Shown one piece after another: positions 1 through 13,000 of a stretch of 64,000 bases of DNA. Below the pieces are notes generated by a model, which did no database searches, had not been told where the DNA came from, and was given only the letters and a program-made list of their open reading frames with translations. The position numbers and the translations under genes are program-made. The first letter of the stretch is position 1. Each line of letters opens with the position of its first letter. This stretch comes from Tetrahymena elliotti 4EA (taxonomy: Eukaryota > Ciliophora > Oligohymenophorea > Hymenostomatida > Tetrahymenidae). Where the stretch lies: the NCBI GenBank assembly GCA_000231825.2, contig JH720311.1, positions 142,454 through 206,453 of the forward strand. The letters are read 5' to 3'.

Positions 1-191
1 TTAAAAATTAATATTTTGTTTTAGAAAATTTACTATTAAATTAAAAAATCATTTTTTAAAATAGTTAAGAATTTAAATTCTTTTAAATAATATCTTATTA
101 AAAAAATAAAACAAATAATTAGTAATTTAATTTTAGAATTTATTTTTTATATTCAAAATCAAATTGTAAAAGTAAGACTTAAACTAAAAAA

Positions 192-631
192 ATGAAGAAT
201 ATAAATTTTAAAAATAAATTAATGATTTAAAGCAATAAGCAGGTAAATAATTTATAAAGTTTTTTAAATTAATTAGATCAATCATGTTGAAAAAACTGAA
301 AATTTATTAAAGTTTAATGAATCTTACAATATTGAAATAACTGAAATGATTCAAAAAAAAATAAAGAAATCAGAAGCAAAGAAATATTTGTATTAATTTT
401 TAATTTAGTAAAGCGTAAAAGGACAATAAGAATTTGTTTGTTTTACATGCATTTGTACATATGTAATTTGTTTTTATTTATTTATTTTAATTGAAAAGGT
501 TTTGATTTAACTCATTTTATTTAAGTATAAATACTAATTATAATTAATTGTATTTCCTATTTTATAGGCTTTATTTTCAAGGGATTTAATATGCTTATGA
601 GAAAAGAGAGCATTTTCTTACTACATTATGA
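192..631 (+). CDS. small hypothetical protein, three exons
   Basis: Proposed exons are 192-242, 277-407 and 568-631. They join in phase to 82 codons including a TGA stop. The start ATG follows a run of seven A, the usual ciliate context. The product would be about 81 residues, lysine- and glutamine-rich and helical, with no domain I recognise. Reading through the first intron meets a TGA, which supports splicing. That intron is only 34 nt, unusually short, so the model is tentative. Exon-like segments further right (around 730-790 and 1037-1170) could be later exons of another form of this gene. Function unknown. Confidence 0.42.
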
Positions 632-1713
632 ACAGTGTCTTAATATTTATCAACTTTTATTTATGTTTTCTAAATATTTGATTTGTTAATTTGTTTATTT
701 ATTTATTTATTATTTAATTTGATGATTAGCTATCACCGATAAGCTAACTCAATAATTTCAGCAATTTAAATATAAAATAGACTTCAAAAGGTATTTCAGA
801 AATTTAATAATTAATTTATATTAATTTAAGATTATCTAAGTCATAATGTATCTATTAATTCTATTTTTTATTTAATGTTTATTCATTCAACTCTTGAAGA
901 GATACAACTTTATTTTAAACTAAGAATATTTTTTATTTATTCAGGTATTAATGGTGAAATTGTTTTTATTAGAAATTTTTAATCATGTCATATTATGTTA
1001 ATGTTTTTGTATTTATTTATTTGTGTGTTTTTTTTAGTGCGTTTGCTTGGTTAAATAAGAGATTCACAAGAACTTTGAAGTTTGAATAAACTCCACAGCA
1101 TTTGAGAAATGAGCTTAAATATGGATCTTTTTAGGGACTTAATAAATCTTTTTATTAAAAAATAAATTATTAATTAAATGAATATTTCTTTTAAAAAATA
1201 AAAAAAAGCTAAAATTTTTTTCTCAAAATATAAGTTTCAAATTTTATTTCATTAAGAATTTGCAAATAGTAAATTATTAGATATTATTTTTTAGCTTTAC
1301 ATTTCCCATTTAAATATTTAACTTAATTTCTTCTTTTTTAGTTTTGAAAATTTTTTATCCTTTTTTTACTCTTTTCTAAATTATAAAATCTTTCTCTTAA
1401 ATGGAATTATGTTTTAGTAGTTAATATTCAATATCTTAGGAGATTATTTCAAATATTGCTTAAAATAGCGGGAAGGTGTGTTTAATTTTTTGAAATTTAA
1501 ATATTTATTCTTTATCCAAGATTAAATAACATATCAATTATTTTAATTGATTAATGTAAAATATATTTGGCTTTTATTTTCAACCTATTTTGAGATTAAT
1601 TAACAACCAAAATTAATTTGATTTCTTTTCATTTTAACATTTAAATAAGCTTTTATTTATTTTTAGTGATGAAAATAATTTTATTTTAGCACTTAAATAT
1701 GATTTAGTTTCAA
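632..1713 (+). other. unassigned stretch with exon-like segments
   Basis: No complete gene was resolved. Two plus-strand segments look coding. One, at about 730-789, lies between an AG and a GT and encodes a Gln/Lys-rich peptide beginning ITDKLTQQFQQF. The other, after a poly-T/TAG acceptor near 1036, has an open frame beginning AFAWLNKRFTRTLKFEQ. They may be exons of an overlooked plus-strand gene. The rest is AT-rich with no visible signal. The right edge is the 3' side of the minus-strand cyclin gene. Confidence 0.3.
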
Positions 1714-3274
1714 TCAAAAGCATTTTAATGAAAATTAATTTCTTACAATAGGGTCAGAAAGGAATTCTAAGAACTTAGCAACATACTAAATTTCTAAAGC
1801 GATATCGCTGATAGAGCTGAGGTAGAAGTATTTACGCATGAATTAGGCAAATATGTCATTTATTTTTGCAAGGGTGGTGCTGTTGCAAGAAGAAGTTGTT
1901 TAATTGCAAAGGTGGAAGATATTTTCAGTTAAATCAATTTATGCTTAATCAAGGCTAGTAAAACAACCTTGAGCTATAGTTAGACTAACAAATATTAGAG
2001 CTAGAGATATATTTTTTATACAATACTAGAAATTTGTTAAGTTCTACTTCAGATTAATCAAATCTACTAGCACATTTAAACGGAATTAGAAGGCGAAATT
2101 TTATTTCATATATCCACATCCAAAAAATTTGCCTTCAAGCAAGTCAATTATAACCCCATTTACAGTTTCTAAGCTGAGAGGACTAATTTACCACTTGAGG
2201 AGCTTTAATTATTTAAGATTAAAAAAGTTAAATTAATTAATAATCTAAATTAAATTTTCGGTAAAAATTAAAAGTGTCTAAGTAATAAATATACATTTAA
2301 AATGCTCAATTCGCAGTTGATAAAATCTGAATGTGAGTACTAATTAGTGAATTCTACGTATTTGTCTAGTGTTTGTTTGTTAGAATCCTAAAATTTTATT
2401 TAATAAATTTAATTTAATTAGCTATCTAAAGTGTCTTATAAATTTAAATAGCTTTTATCAGCTATTTTAAAATATATTTAGCTAATTAAGTAGAGCTTAC
2501 TTCCTTCTTAGCTGAAATGAATAGGGAGGTTATCGCATACAACTAAAGGTTTTTTTCCTTTATTTGGTTATTAGGCTGGAGGAAGAGAGTATCAAAAAGA
2601 GCGATTGCTTGTTGGACAATCTGTCTCTGGTAGTTGAAGTAGACTCCAAGTTTAATAATGTTATCAATAAGAAGTATTCTTTTTTTAAATGTAATAGGAT
2701 GGAAAATTTATGTGGCAGAAGCCTTTTTTTAGTAGTTTGGATTTGAAGGAATCTTGTAATTGTAAGTCTTTATGGATTCATTCAGATTTTTGAAAATGTC
2801 TTCTAATTCTGATAAAAAATCTTGAGGCTAAAATTTTTACAGTTGCTTTTTTGTTATTTTTTTTTGTTAAAGTTGAGGATTCTTAAATTTATCCTGCAAT
2901 TTTTGTGTATCTTCATTATTCTAGAATTAAAGCTTTTAAATTTTTAGCCTTCTAGGTCTTTAGTTATTTTAATTATTATTTCCCACATTGAAAAAGTGCT
3001 CAAAGTAATCAGGGTTTATTGTCTCTTCTTTTATGTTTCCATTGGTGTTGTTGTATTGAGTTTACTAAGTGGAATTCGCAAATGTGGTGCTAAAGTCACA
3101 GTTTATTGTTGTTGAACTCTATGAATAATATAAATATTTTTAAAAATTTTAATTGGTAAAATTAATTAAATTATTTATTTAATAATCAGTCAGCCTTTTT
3201 CGTTTTTATATTTGTGGGTATTTATTTACCATAAAAATAATTTTAAATCTATTTAAAAAAAGTATTTCAATCAT
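1714..3274 (-). CDS. cyclin-domain protein (divergent cyclin)
   Basis: Regulatory subunit of a cyclin-dependent kinase, inferred from the cyclin fold. Four exons in transcript order, 3274-3230, 3118-2501, 2387-2295 and 2202-1714, sum to 415 codons with TGA stop. The first about 150 residues are Asn/Gln-rich and low complexity. The cyclin N-box follows at about residues 155-235: an RILLIDNIIKLG stretch matches the R-x-x-LIDW helix 1 region, and LQLYAITSLFISAKKE matches the conserved helix 3 motif (LQLVGVTALFIASKYEE in canonical cyclins). A second helical half with LLKWQISPLSLE follows, as in the C-terminal cyclin fold. The conserved Trp of LIDW is replaced by Asn and the Glu of helix 3 is shifted, so it is a divergent member whose class (A/B, D or atypical) I cannot assign. 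The first exon of 15 codons is the least certain part. Confidence 0.84.
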
Positions 3275-4931
3275 ATTAGTTAGGAATCATGATAGCTTAT
3301 TTGTTCTTTGAAGAACTAAGTGATGATTGTAGTGTGATGATGTAATTACAGTATTATACTATTTTATTGATTTTTTAATATTTATATTTCTGACGAATGA
3401 GCAACGTAAGCAGCTTCATAAAAAAAAAGTAATTTATAAAAAAATTAAAAGCAAAAACGCGGTGTAAAAATTGAGAGGAGTTTAATGGTTTGTCAATCAT
3501 TGATTAATGATAATGAAATAAAGATATTGTTACCTAATCAAAATAAGAACACTTAGTGTTATTTATATTATAATTAGAAAGAGTAACTGTACAAGCTGTA
3601 TTTGCAGTCAATTCTGTATTCATAAAGTTCATTCCTTATTTCTCAATTTACATAATTTACAATCTTGTCATGTAAGAATGCTGAGATTAATTTTATGGTT
3701 ATGGGCTTTTTGTTATCAATTTAGATATTCCATTCATATTATTACTTAAATTATTTGACTTCTAGCATTTTTTCCCCCTTTCTCCCTTTTCACAGCTCTT
3801 TTTACCCATCTTGCGATGACCTCCTTTTATTTATTCACTCGAATTTTTTACTTATGAGTTTTTTTTGTATCGCTCGTATTGATTCTATGATTATATATTA
3901 AGTATATATATATTATTGTTTATATTTTTTTTGTGTGATTATCAATTTCTTTCTTTTCTAATTTTCTTATATTATATTTTTGCAATAATAATAATTATTA
4001 TTATCACTACCTTTTAAAGTCATCTTAAGCAACTTATATCACTTATTGACCTCATCCAAAAGATATCTTTCTTTGCTTGTGATTTATATTTCTTAAACCT
4101 CTTTTTTGTATTCTCCGCATTCATTCATTCATTCTCTCTCCCTTTCATTTCTTTTTCTTTTACTCATTTCTATTTTATAGTTTCTGCGCCTCAAACCTTA
4201 TTCACCTTATTTCTTTCTTTCTTTATTTCTAAAATATTATTACAATATTTTAAAACTTTATTGCAACTTTACTAATCAGAGGGTATTTATAAATCACAAA
4301 AAACTTTTTTTAAATATTTTTCAACATTATTGGAGTCTCAGAAATTGAAGGTTAAAATTTATAAATTTATCACCCTCGTTTTTTTAATTAGAAGAAAAAG
4401 AATTTTGACTCTCTGTTAATAAAATAAAAAATAGGAAAGAAATAGAGAGTTGAAATAAAATTTAATAAAGTTGAATATTTAGGTTTTTGTGGGTTTAAAA
4501 TAAAATAATAAAAATACTAATTTAAATACCTAGAAAAAGATAAAAATAAAGAAACTAGTTTGTAAAATAAATAATTTAAGTTACTTAACTTTTAAATAAA
4601 ATGAAGTGATTACAATCAAAGAAAAACAAACAAATTCTATTTCATAATTTTATTTTGATGGGTGAATAGTTGATAAAGAATAGTCGTAACTATAAATTGA
4701 TTTAAAATAAAAGAGGAACCATCAAATTTTTTAGAAAATAATGGAAAAGCATCAACTAAAAGAAATATATTTTTTAAAAACATTGAGTCAAACTAAAATA
4801 GAATAAAACTAAAAATTTATTAAGATTGTTTTTTTTAATAAATTAATAAGAAATCAGTAGATATTTTGCAAATAAAATTTATAAAACATAAATAAATTTC
4901 ATTTGATATTTTTAATATAATAAACTATTTA
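3275..4931. other. intergenic; pyrimidine-rich tract upstream of cyclin gene
   Basis: No gene is supported. From about 3,765 to 4,240 the plus strand is unusually rich in C and T, with TTTC, CTCT and TTCATTCATTCATTC runs. Seen from the cyclin gene on the minus strand, this is a purine-rich, GA-type upstream region that could be a long 5' leader or promoter. It is the least AT-only part of the first 5 kb. Confidence 0.4.
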
Positions 4932-5672
4932 TCAAATTTCTTTTTACTGAATAACTAAATCTATCACTTTAACTAAATTAGACTTAATCCATTCCATTTC
5001 TCTTTCAACTGATTTTTAAATTTTTTGTACAATCTGTGTTTGCTCTTCTCTAAGCTCATTTACATATTTTTGCATTACTTGGTTACTTGCTATAAAGTTT
5101 TCTTTAAGATCATAAGAATTAGTTTAAGAGTTAATATTATTTATTTTTAAATTTTCGAATTGGAGTTCCATTTCTTTTGTTTTCAAGACCATGAATTAGT
5201 TATTTTTGTTAGCACTGTTGATAAAGTTTTGTAGCTCTGTATTAAGAGTATCAATTTGGTCATTAGTAACTCTATTTGTTTTGTTTAATTCATCTTTAGT
5301 AGCTACAGTGCTTGATAAATCGTTTAAGAAAGTAGTATTATCATTAAAAGCTTTTTCTAGCTATTTGATATACTTGCTATGTATTTCTATGTCTGATTTT
5401 AAGTCAGAAACACTTGTTTTATAGATACCACTGAATTATTTATATTCCTCTCTTATAAGTTTTAGGATATCGTCATTATACATGTTACTATTTTCAAGTT
5501 GATACAGTCTCTGCTCGAAACTATCTAGTCTTCTACTTATTTGTATAACTATTTCCTCAAAAACTTAAACTGGCACAAAAGCCTACAAAGATTCACTTTA
5601 CTATCTAGCAGCTTCTGTCCTCAGCCTTTTTGTGTAAAATTCTAAATCGTTTGCCATAGGTGAATTCCTCAT
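4932..5672 (-). CDS. coiled-coil hypothetical protein
   Basis: A single open frame of 247 codons from ATG to TGA (246 aa). A second in-frame ATG lies 15 nt downstream (5657), giving a product beginning MANDLEFYTKRL, and either could be used. The protein is highly charged and rich in Glu, Lys, Gln, Asn and Leu, with long predicted helices in heptad-like spacing through most of its length, typical of a cytoskeletal or ciliary coiled-coil protein. It has no signal peptide, membrane segment or catalytic motif. It lies head-to-head with the METTL3 gene across about 440 bp, so the two may share a bidirectional promoter. An upstream exon cannot be excluded because a TAG acceptor-like sequence precedes the ATG. 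Function unknown. Confidence 0.74.
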
Positions 5673-6115
5673 AATATCCTAAGTGAATATAAAAATATCA
5701 ATTGTTTTTTCTAAATATTCTATTAATTTCTAACTCTTTTAATAATTTGAAAGTTAATTAAATTTATTAATTAAGTTTGATAGAATTATTAACTATTCAA
5801 TCATTAATAAGTAAATATTTTTTATTAGTTTTATTTTATTTAAATAAGTCGATTTTGCGTCAAATTAGAGTAAAAACATATTCATTATTGATAGCAGTAA
5901 ATTTTTATTTAGTAGAGACTATTATTGTCCTTGAATGTGAATGGTAGATAAATGTTTGAATTTAAACAAGAAAAAGGGATGGAATTTGAAATCATATTTG
6001 AGTTCGTTAAAATTAATTTTTTGAAAAGTAAAAAAAAATGAATAAAATTATTTAAAAAATTGCTTTTTATTAGAAAGATTTGTTTTTTTTTATTACAGTT
6101 TATGCTCATTTTAGA
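5673..6115. other. divergent intergenic region (coiled-coil gene / METTL3)
   Basis: This 443 bp separates two divergently transcribed genes and should hold both 5' leaders and promoters. It is AT-rich. No specific promoter element is recognisable. The minus-strand frame at 5909-6109 is not supported as a gene. Confidence 0.5.
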
Positions 6116-8860
6116 ATGATTAGAATGAATGCCTTTAGCAGCATTAAAATTAATACTTTAATTAATAGAATCAAATATTTATTAGCTTTGCAAAGAGCGT
6201 CTAAGATAGATTTAGAGTTTATTGATTTATTATTTAAAGAAAAAATTATCTAAAATACAGAGTTAATATTAATTAATATTATGGGAAGCTCTGTAAAAGA
6301 TTAGGAAATATCAAGTAAAAAACAAAAGCCTCGTAATTCTAGCAGCGGGGCCAATAGCAATAGTAATAGTGGTAATTATTAAAGCGGTAAAAGAGATAAT
6401 CATTAAGACCGCAGTTACTCAAAGGATGATAGTTAAAGCAGGTAATACAATAGTAACAACGGAGGATCAAGCTCTAAAAATAGCAATCGCAACTCTTCAT
6501 TGTAGGGTTATAATTAGAATTCTTCATCAAATTCAGGCTAAAATTCTCAATATGGAGGTTCTGGTTCAGGAAAAAACTCATAATCAAACTAATAAGGAAA
6601 TTCTTCTTAATAGGGGATGTAGTAATTAAATTAGCAGTAGTAATCACAGCAATAATAGTAATAGATGATGTAAAATTAAATGAATTCTATGAGTATGATG
6701 AATTAATTCCAGAATAGTTTTGGCATGATGGGCATGCAGGCATCCTAACCATTACAACTATTAAACCCTAGCATGATTATTTCAACAGGAAAGAAATAAA
6801 AATATGATTTTCTTGAATTCCCACCATCTAGCTAGCATGAATTTCGCGCAATTTTATTGGATTATTTTTTGAGTGATCTATTTGATTATCCAATGCACTC
6901 AGCTGAATTATTTGAAAATTTTATTGAAGCATTTAGTGATATTAAAGATTCATCTTAATTTATTAAGAAATTAGAATTAATCCCTTTGCTTCAAGAACTA
7001 AATGATAAAAAGGCTATCAAGTTGGAGACTTGTGCTGTAGGAACTAAATTGTTTGATTTCATTGTAGATATTAACAAGGATAAAATTAAATAGTTGTCAA
7101 GAGAATTTTCAAAAGATAGACCTAAATTAATGCCTATATTTGATAAAAAACCATTAGTTCCATCATCAAAAACAACCACCAGCTCTACAACTGCTCCTCC
7201 AAAATAAGCAATCTCAAAAAGAGTAATTTTATTAATCATTTGACACACTTAATCTAAAGTATTTTTTATTCTAATATGACAATTTACTTTTTTATAAAAG
7301 GAAATTGAAGATTTGTTAAAGAAAGAAACTGGTTTACAAAAAGAAGTTATCACACAAAGTAAAGAAAAAAGTAATTTGCTAAATAAGATTTCAGCAGCTG
7401 AAGAGTCAGCATTAGCAAGTTTCAGAAAATAAGGCTCTAGAAGAATAGATTATTGTGATTGTGGTACAAGAGATAAGTGCATATAAATAAGAAACTCTAC
7501 TGTTCCATGTAACAAAGCACATTTCAGAAAAATAATTCGTCCTCACACTGATGAGAACTTAGGAAACTGCTCTTACCTAGATACTTGTAGACATATGGAT
7601 TATTGCAAATTCGTTCATTATGAATTAGATGTTGATGTAAATAGCATGAATAATGATAACCTTTTATTAGATGGTATGGAAAAAAAGCTTAATCCTTAAT
7701 GGATTAACTGCGATCTAAGACAAATTGATTTTAATATTTTGGGTAAATTCAATTGTATAATGGCTGATCCTCCCTGGGATATTCATATGACTCTTCCTTA
7801 TGGAACATTAAAAGTAAAAATTAAAATATATAAATTATTTTGGGAGTTTTAAATAAATGTTTATTTGCAAGATAGAAATGAAAAATTAAAACTAAAATTA
7901 ATTTAACAAACTAAAAATTAAAACAAAAGTGAATTCTTTAGTTGTTTAAAAGGAATTATTGAATATTTATTATGAGAATTGAATCTTATTTGGAAGATAA
8001 TTTGAGGTTAATTTTGTAAATTTTAAATGAAATAAATAGGATAGAGAAATGAAGGCTATGAGAGTAGATCTGCTTTAAGATGAAGGAGTAATATTTTTAT
8101 GGGTAACAGGTCGTGCTATGGAGCTGGGTAGAGAATGTTTAATTAATTGGGGATATAGAAGAGTAGAGGAAATAATTTGGGTTAAAACAAATTAATTGTA
8201 GAGAATTATAAGAACAGGAAGAACTGGTCATTGGTTGAATCATTCAAAAGAGCATTGCCTTGTAGGTATAAAAGGTAATCCTAAGATAAATAGGAAAATA
8301 GATTGTGATGTTATTGTCTCAGAAGTAAGAGAAACAAGTCGAAAACCAGATGAAATTTATAACTTAATTGAAAGAATGTGCCCAGGAGGAAAGAAGATAG
8401 AATTATTTGGTAGACCACACAACACAATGCCTGGCTGGTTAACTTTAGGTAATTAGTTACCAGGTATTTATTTGGAAGATGAAGAGATTATAGAAAGATA
8501 TATGGATGCTTATCCTGATTAAGATATAAGCAGAGAAACTATGGAGAGAAATAGAATTAGAATGAAAAATGAAAATGATATTGATCATATTTATAACTCC
8601 CACATACAAAATATCCCTCCATTTAAAACTAAGCAATTAACTAAAGACTTATAACTCCAACAATAAACTAGTAACTTGTAGCCTCTTACAACATAACAAC
8701 AAAATAGTTCACAGATGATGCCTCAAATGTAACAACAGCAATCTTCTCAATCTATAAATTCTACCACAGATTTACAAATGTAAGTATTTCTAATTATTTA
8801 TTTTAACTTAAAATATTTTTTTTAAAAAGGCATGGAAATGGGTTGTATGAGCAAGATTGA
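6116..8860 (+). CDS. METTL3: METTL3/IME4 ortholog, mRNA m6A methyltransferase catalytic subunit
   Basis: Catalytic subunit that transfers methyl from S-adenosylmethionine to N6 of adenosine in mRNA, normally with a METTL14-type partner in the nucleus. Four exons, 6116-7222, 7301-7813, 8040-8779 and 8830-8860, join in phase to 797 codons with TGA stop. Residues about 60-220 are a Ser/Asn/Gly/Gln-rich low-complexity region. A Cys/His cluster beginning [11 protein letters not shown] and continuing [10 protein letters not shown] and [13 protein letters not shown] corresponds to the paired CCCH zinc fingers of animal METTL3. The SAM-binding catalytic motif DPPW is near residue 524, inside [10 protein letters not shown]. 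Further invariant blocks are [36 protein letters not shown] and ELFGRPHN. Similarity to animal METTL3 across the last 350 residues is very high, ruling out METTL4, METTL14 or the ciliate DNA 6mA enzyme MTA1. A Gln-rich tail follows the domain. Confidence 0.95.
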
Positions 8861-10073
8861 AGAATTAAAAAACAATATCCTATTTAAAAATATATAATAT
8901 CCACTATATTTATGTTCATATTTTTCTTTCTTTTCTTTTGGCAATAATAGCAAAAAAACTCCATTTTTTTACTTTAAAAATAAGTTTGACAATTAATTTT
9001 TTTTCTAACTTTAATCTATTTTGATTAGTTCAAAATATGGCAAAATAAAATTTCATTTAGTTTTCTCGATATTTTTTCATACAATTTGTTAAATAGAATT
9101 TACAAAAATTTAATATAAATTTATTTTTCTTTATATAATCAAAATTTAGTATTTTAAATGTGAATTTTTAATTTTCTAAATAAAATCTTATTTTGAGAAA
9201 TTAATGTAAGAAAGGAAGATCTTTTTTAAAAATATAAACAAAGTGAAAATATTTGCTTAAATTGTAGATCTAATATTATTTTGGTAAATTTTTCTTTTTT
9301 GGATATTTAATAGAAATTTCTGAAATATTATTGATCAAAAATATCTTTTAAATATTTATAAAAAAAATAAAAAATAAAATAAATTTACTTTTTAAAAAAA
9401 TTAAAAAAAATTTTGTTTTAAAATTGTTATGGAAAACAGACAGAATTTTATAATTTGTTGAAATGAAAAAAAAGATATGGCTTAGATGATTCATATCTTT
9501 CTTAAGTGACTTTAGATTGTGTTTTTATTAATTCATTTTCTTATTTGAAAATTTTAAAGAAAAATATTAACGTATATTTCGTAAAATTTGTTCGTTCAGA
9601 TCAAAAATGAATGAAAAAATTCATTAGTTTTTTGATATCTCAAATTTTTAAATTTTTAATTTTTTTTACCCGCTTAAGGGAAAAGATAGGAATTTACAGG
9701 ATCAATAATTTATGATGTTAAATAGCAGCATAAATAGAATAATTAAAAGCGATTTGTTTGTTAAATCAGAAGCGCTTTTTTTATAATATTTGTTTGTATC
9801 GACACAACTATTTCGAAAAAGAAAAATAAAAGATTTGAGCAATTCTTAAATTATCAAATTTTCAAACTCAAAAAAAAATAATTAATAAAAAAGATAAAAT
9901 TTACTTTCTTGAAGATATCATTTTTACAAGCAAGCAAAGAAACAAACAAATAAAGATATAACTAGAGTAAAGTGCTTATTTTCTTATCATGCTTATACAT
10001 TAATTAGCTCAAAGATGAAATCGAATAAGTTTTCAAAAATTTCTTTAAATTTTAATAGGTAAAACAACTATAA
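8861..10073. other. intergenic, AT-rich
   Basis: It contains the METTL3 3' flank and the leader and promoter of the importin gene. It is low complexity, with no coding frame, RNA gene or repeat that I can support. Confidence 0.5.
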
Positions 10074-13000
10074 ATGGTAGATCAATAAACTCTAATCTAA
10101 GTATTTTAAGGATTTTTTTCTAATGATCAACAAGTGATTAATTAAGGTTAGCAATTCATTCAATAAAATTGCTTGAATCCCAACTATTGTGTGTCTTTAA
10201 TGATACTTGCCGATAGTAATAGCGGATAAAATATCAACATCCGTCTTTCCGCTATTGCAAATTTGAAGAATACAGTTGAAAACTTCTGGATGCCTAACAA
10301 GAATTACAATAACAACTGTCTTTTAGACTAAGGTAGCAATTTTTCATTCACATAGACTAGTAAATTAAATAATTTCATTTAACAAACCAAAAGAAAAGGC
10401 AACTCTTAGACAAAGTATTTTAGACGCCTTAATTAGATCAATTAGTGATTAACAAATCTGCAAAGTTTACAAAAAGATTCTTAGCATTATTGTTAATTAT
10501 GATTATCCTTCTGCTTGGCCAGATTTCTTAGAAACAGTTATCAATAGACTTGCTCCTTCTCAAAATATGGAGGAAATTTAAGGATGTCTCTTTGCTCTTG
10601 AAAAGTTGTATTAGAAATATGAATTTGAAATTGAAAACCGCGCAATTATGGATCATATTATTAACAAATCAATAGTTATTTTGCAAAATCTTGCAGGTTA
10701 AATGATTTAAAACTATAGTGAACAAATTGCTCCCCTGTTGAAAAGTATTCTTAAAATCTATTTCATCGCAATCAATATGCAATTCCCTTTGATTTTGGCA
10801 GAATAAAATACATTCTAAAATTGGATGGTCATCTTCAAAATTTTAATTGGATTCAATATCCCTTAAGCTATTAGTTAATCTCAAAACCCCCACAAAAACA
10901 TTTACTGGAAAAACAGAAAGTGGTGCTTCAAAATCCTTATCAAGTAATTCAACAAATTAATTTGTTTATTTATTTGTAGAATATCTATTACTTTTTTCTC
11001 CTAAATTTATTAAATTTAATTAATTTCTTTTTATTCATAAATATTAGGATCTTCCACAAATACTGCTTTAAGAATCCTTCAGACAAAATTATTCAACAAG
11101 TTTCTTGTCTTTTCTTGTAAAAGTATGCAGTTCCATTCTTTGAATCAGTCCTTGAGATTCTCTTCAACGAATACTACAAAGGACAATATGTTTCAGATAT
11201 TGTAATTAATAACTGTATTCTTTTCATTTACTACTCACTTGGTCATGACGAAACATTCACTGCCCTTCACCGTAACTAACACAATTTATTTCCTTAAAAT
11301 ATTTTCAAACTATTTCTTAAAAATATTCATTAAATACATTACGAGTAAATTAGATTTTTTTAAAATTAAATGGAATAACTAAATAAATTGAAAATATTTT
11401 ATTTTTTAAAAACAATTTTTAATTTAAAAATAAAAATAGCTGTCCTTGAAAAGATTGTCTTGGATATTTGTATTCCTTTGCTTTCAACAACTCCTGAAGA
11501 TTTCAACTTATACAATTAAGATCCAGAAGACTACATTCGTAAGGATGAAGACACTTCAATTTTAGTCAATAAGGTAAATTTTAAGAGATAATAAATGAGT
11601 TCAGATTAACAATAATAAAATAAAAAAAAGAACACCTCAATTATGTTGATTAAAGAAGCTTGTAAGATTACTAATCCTAACAATGAATCTTATTTAGAGT
11701 ATGTTTTATCTTTAATTGTCAATTGCCTTGACAAGGGAGTGAATCCTCGTAACAATTAAAATGTGACAATTGCATAGAAAGAAGGTCTTTTCCAACTCAT
11801 GGGAGTAATTAGAGAACAAGTATAAATTGTAATTTGCAATTACCACTGATTTAACTTAATTTTACTATTTGCAAAACAACAAAAGGTCTATGAAGAAAAA
11901 AACTTAACTGATTAATTAGAGAATATCATTTAAAGCTACATCGTTAAAGAACTTAGCTCTGAAGCCAACATTCTTAAGGCTCGTACTTGCTGGTTACTTG
12001 GTAGATATGGAGGACTTGACTTCAAAAATCCATAAAACTTAGCAAATATTATTGCTGTAAATACTCATTTAATATTCCTTTTTGCAATTTAAATATTAAA
12101 AATAATTTTAGGGTATCTGCTAAAGAATGATTGATGGTGATTTGGTTGTTCGTGTTAAAGCCTCAATTGCTCTCCAATATTATATTGATCAAGAAGGTGT
12201 TAAGGATTTGGTTCGTCCTGGACTTTCTGATATGCTTTCTATTTACATCAAGTTAATGCAATAAATTGATAATGAAAATTTAGTTTGTGCTTTGGAATGT
12301 ATTGTTGAAAACTTCACCAATGAAATCACTCCTTTCGCTTATGATTTAGCAAATCATTTATCTATAGCTTTCTATAGATACAAAGAAAAGGATTTCGATG
12401 AAGACCAAGCTGGTGAAGATGGTGAACTTCCTGCTGCTGGATGCCTTCAAGTAGATACTTTATTACACTATAAATAGATTTTTAATTATAAAAAATAAAT
12501 AGGCTATCAATTAAATTTTAGAATCTCCTTTAGAAGTCAATATTTATGCCAAGATGGAAAATGATTTCTTGTTAAAACTTATCATTGATTGCTTAACAGA
12601 TAAAGATTTCCATTACTTAGAAGAAGGTTTTAGTTTACTTAACACCCTTCTTTTCAAGTCTCCTTCTATTTCTAACAATCTTTGGATTTTCTATCCATTT
12701 ATCTGTTATGCAATTCTTGGCTTCCCAACATAACTTAACATCAACTCTCTCTCATCAAACGATCACATTTAACTATTCTCAATCCTCACTTAAAACACCA
12801 GTTACTCTAGAAGTAATCCATTCAACTTTTCTAATTTACATTTTTAAGCCAAGGATTACAAATAAAATTTTGACAAACCAAATAGAAACTTCAAATGAAT
12901 CAACAAATCAGCCTGAACATTTTTGAAATGAAAGAAATACTTTTTTCTAAATAAAATTTTTTGTCCAATTTTATAAAATTAAAAAATTTTGAAAGAAACA

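Noticed and set aside
1740..2220. Plus-strand TGA-free frame
   Set aside because: At first it looked coding, but the minus strand encodes the C-terminal cyclin fold in phase with upstream exons.
2564..2746. Plus-strand 60-codon frame
   Set aside because: It lies antisense to exon 2 of the cyclin gene, whose minus-strand reading shows conserved cyclin motifs.
5206..5424. Plus-strand hydrophobic 72-codon frame
   Set aside because: It is antisense to the coiled-coil gene at 4932-5672.
11272..11345. Longer importin exon reading through to a GTAAAT donor at about 11,345
   Set aside because: That choice breaks phase with the next exon, while the donor at 11,272 keeps phase and family alignment.
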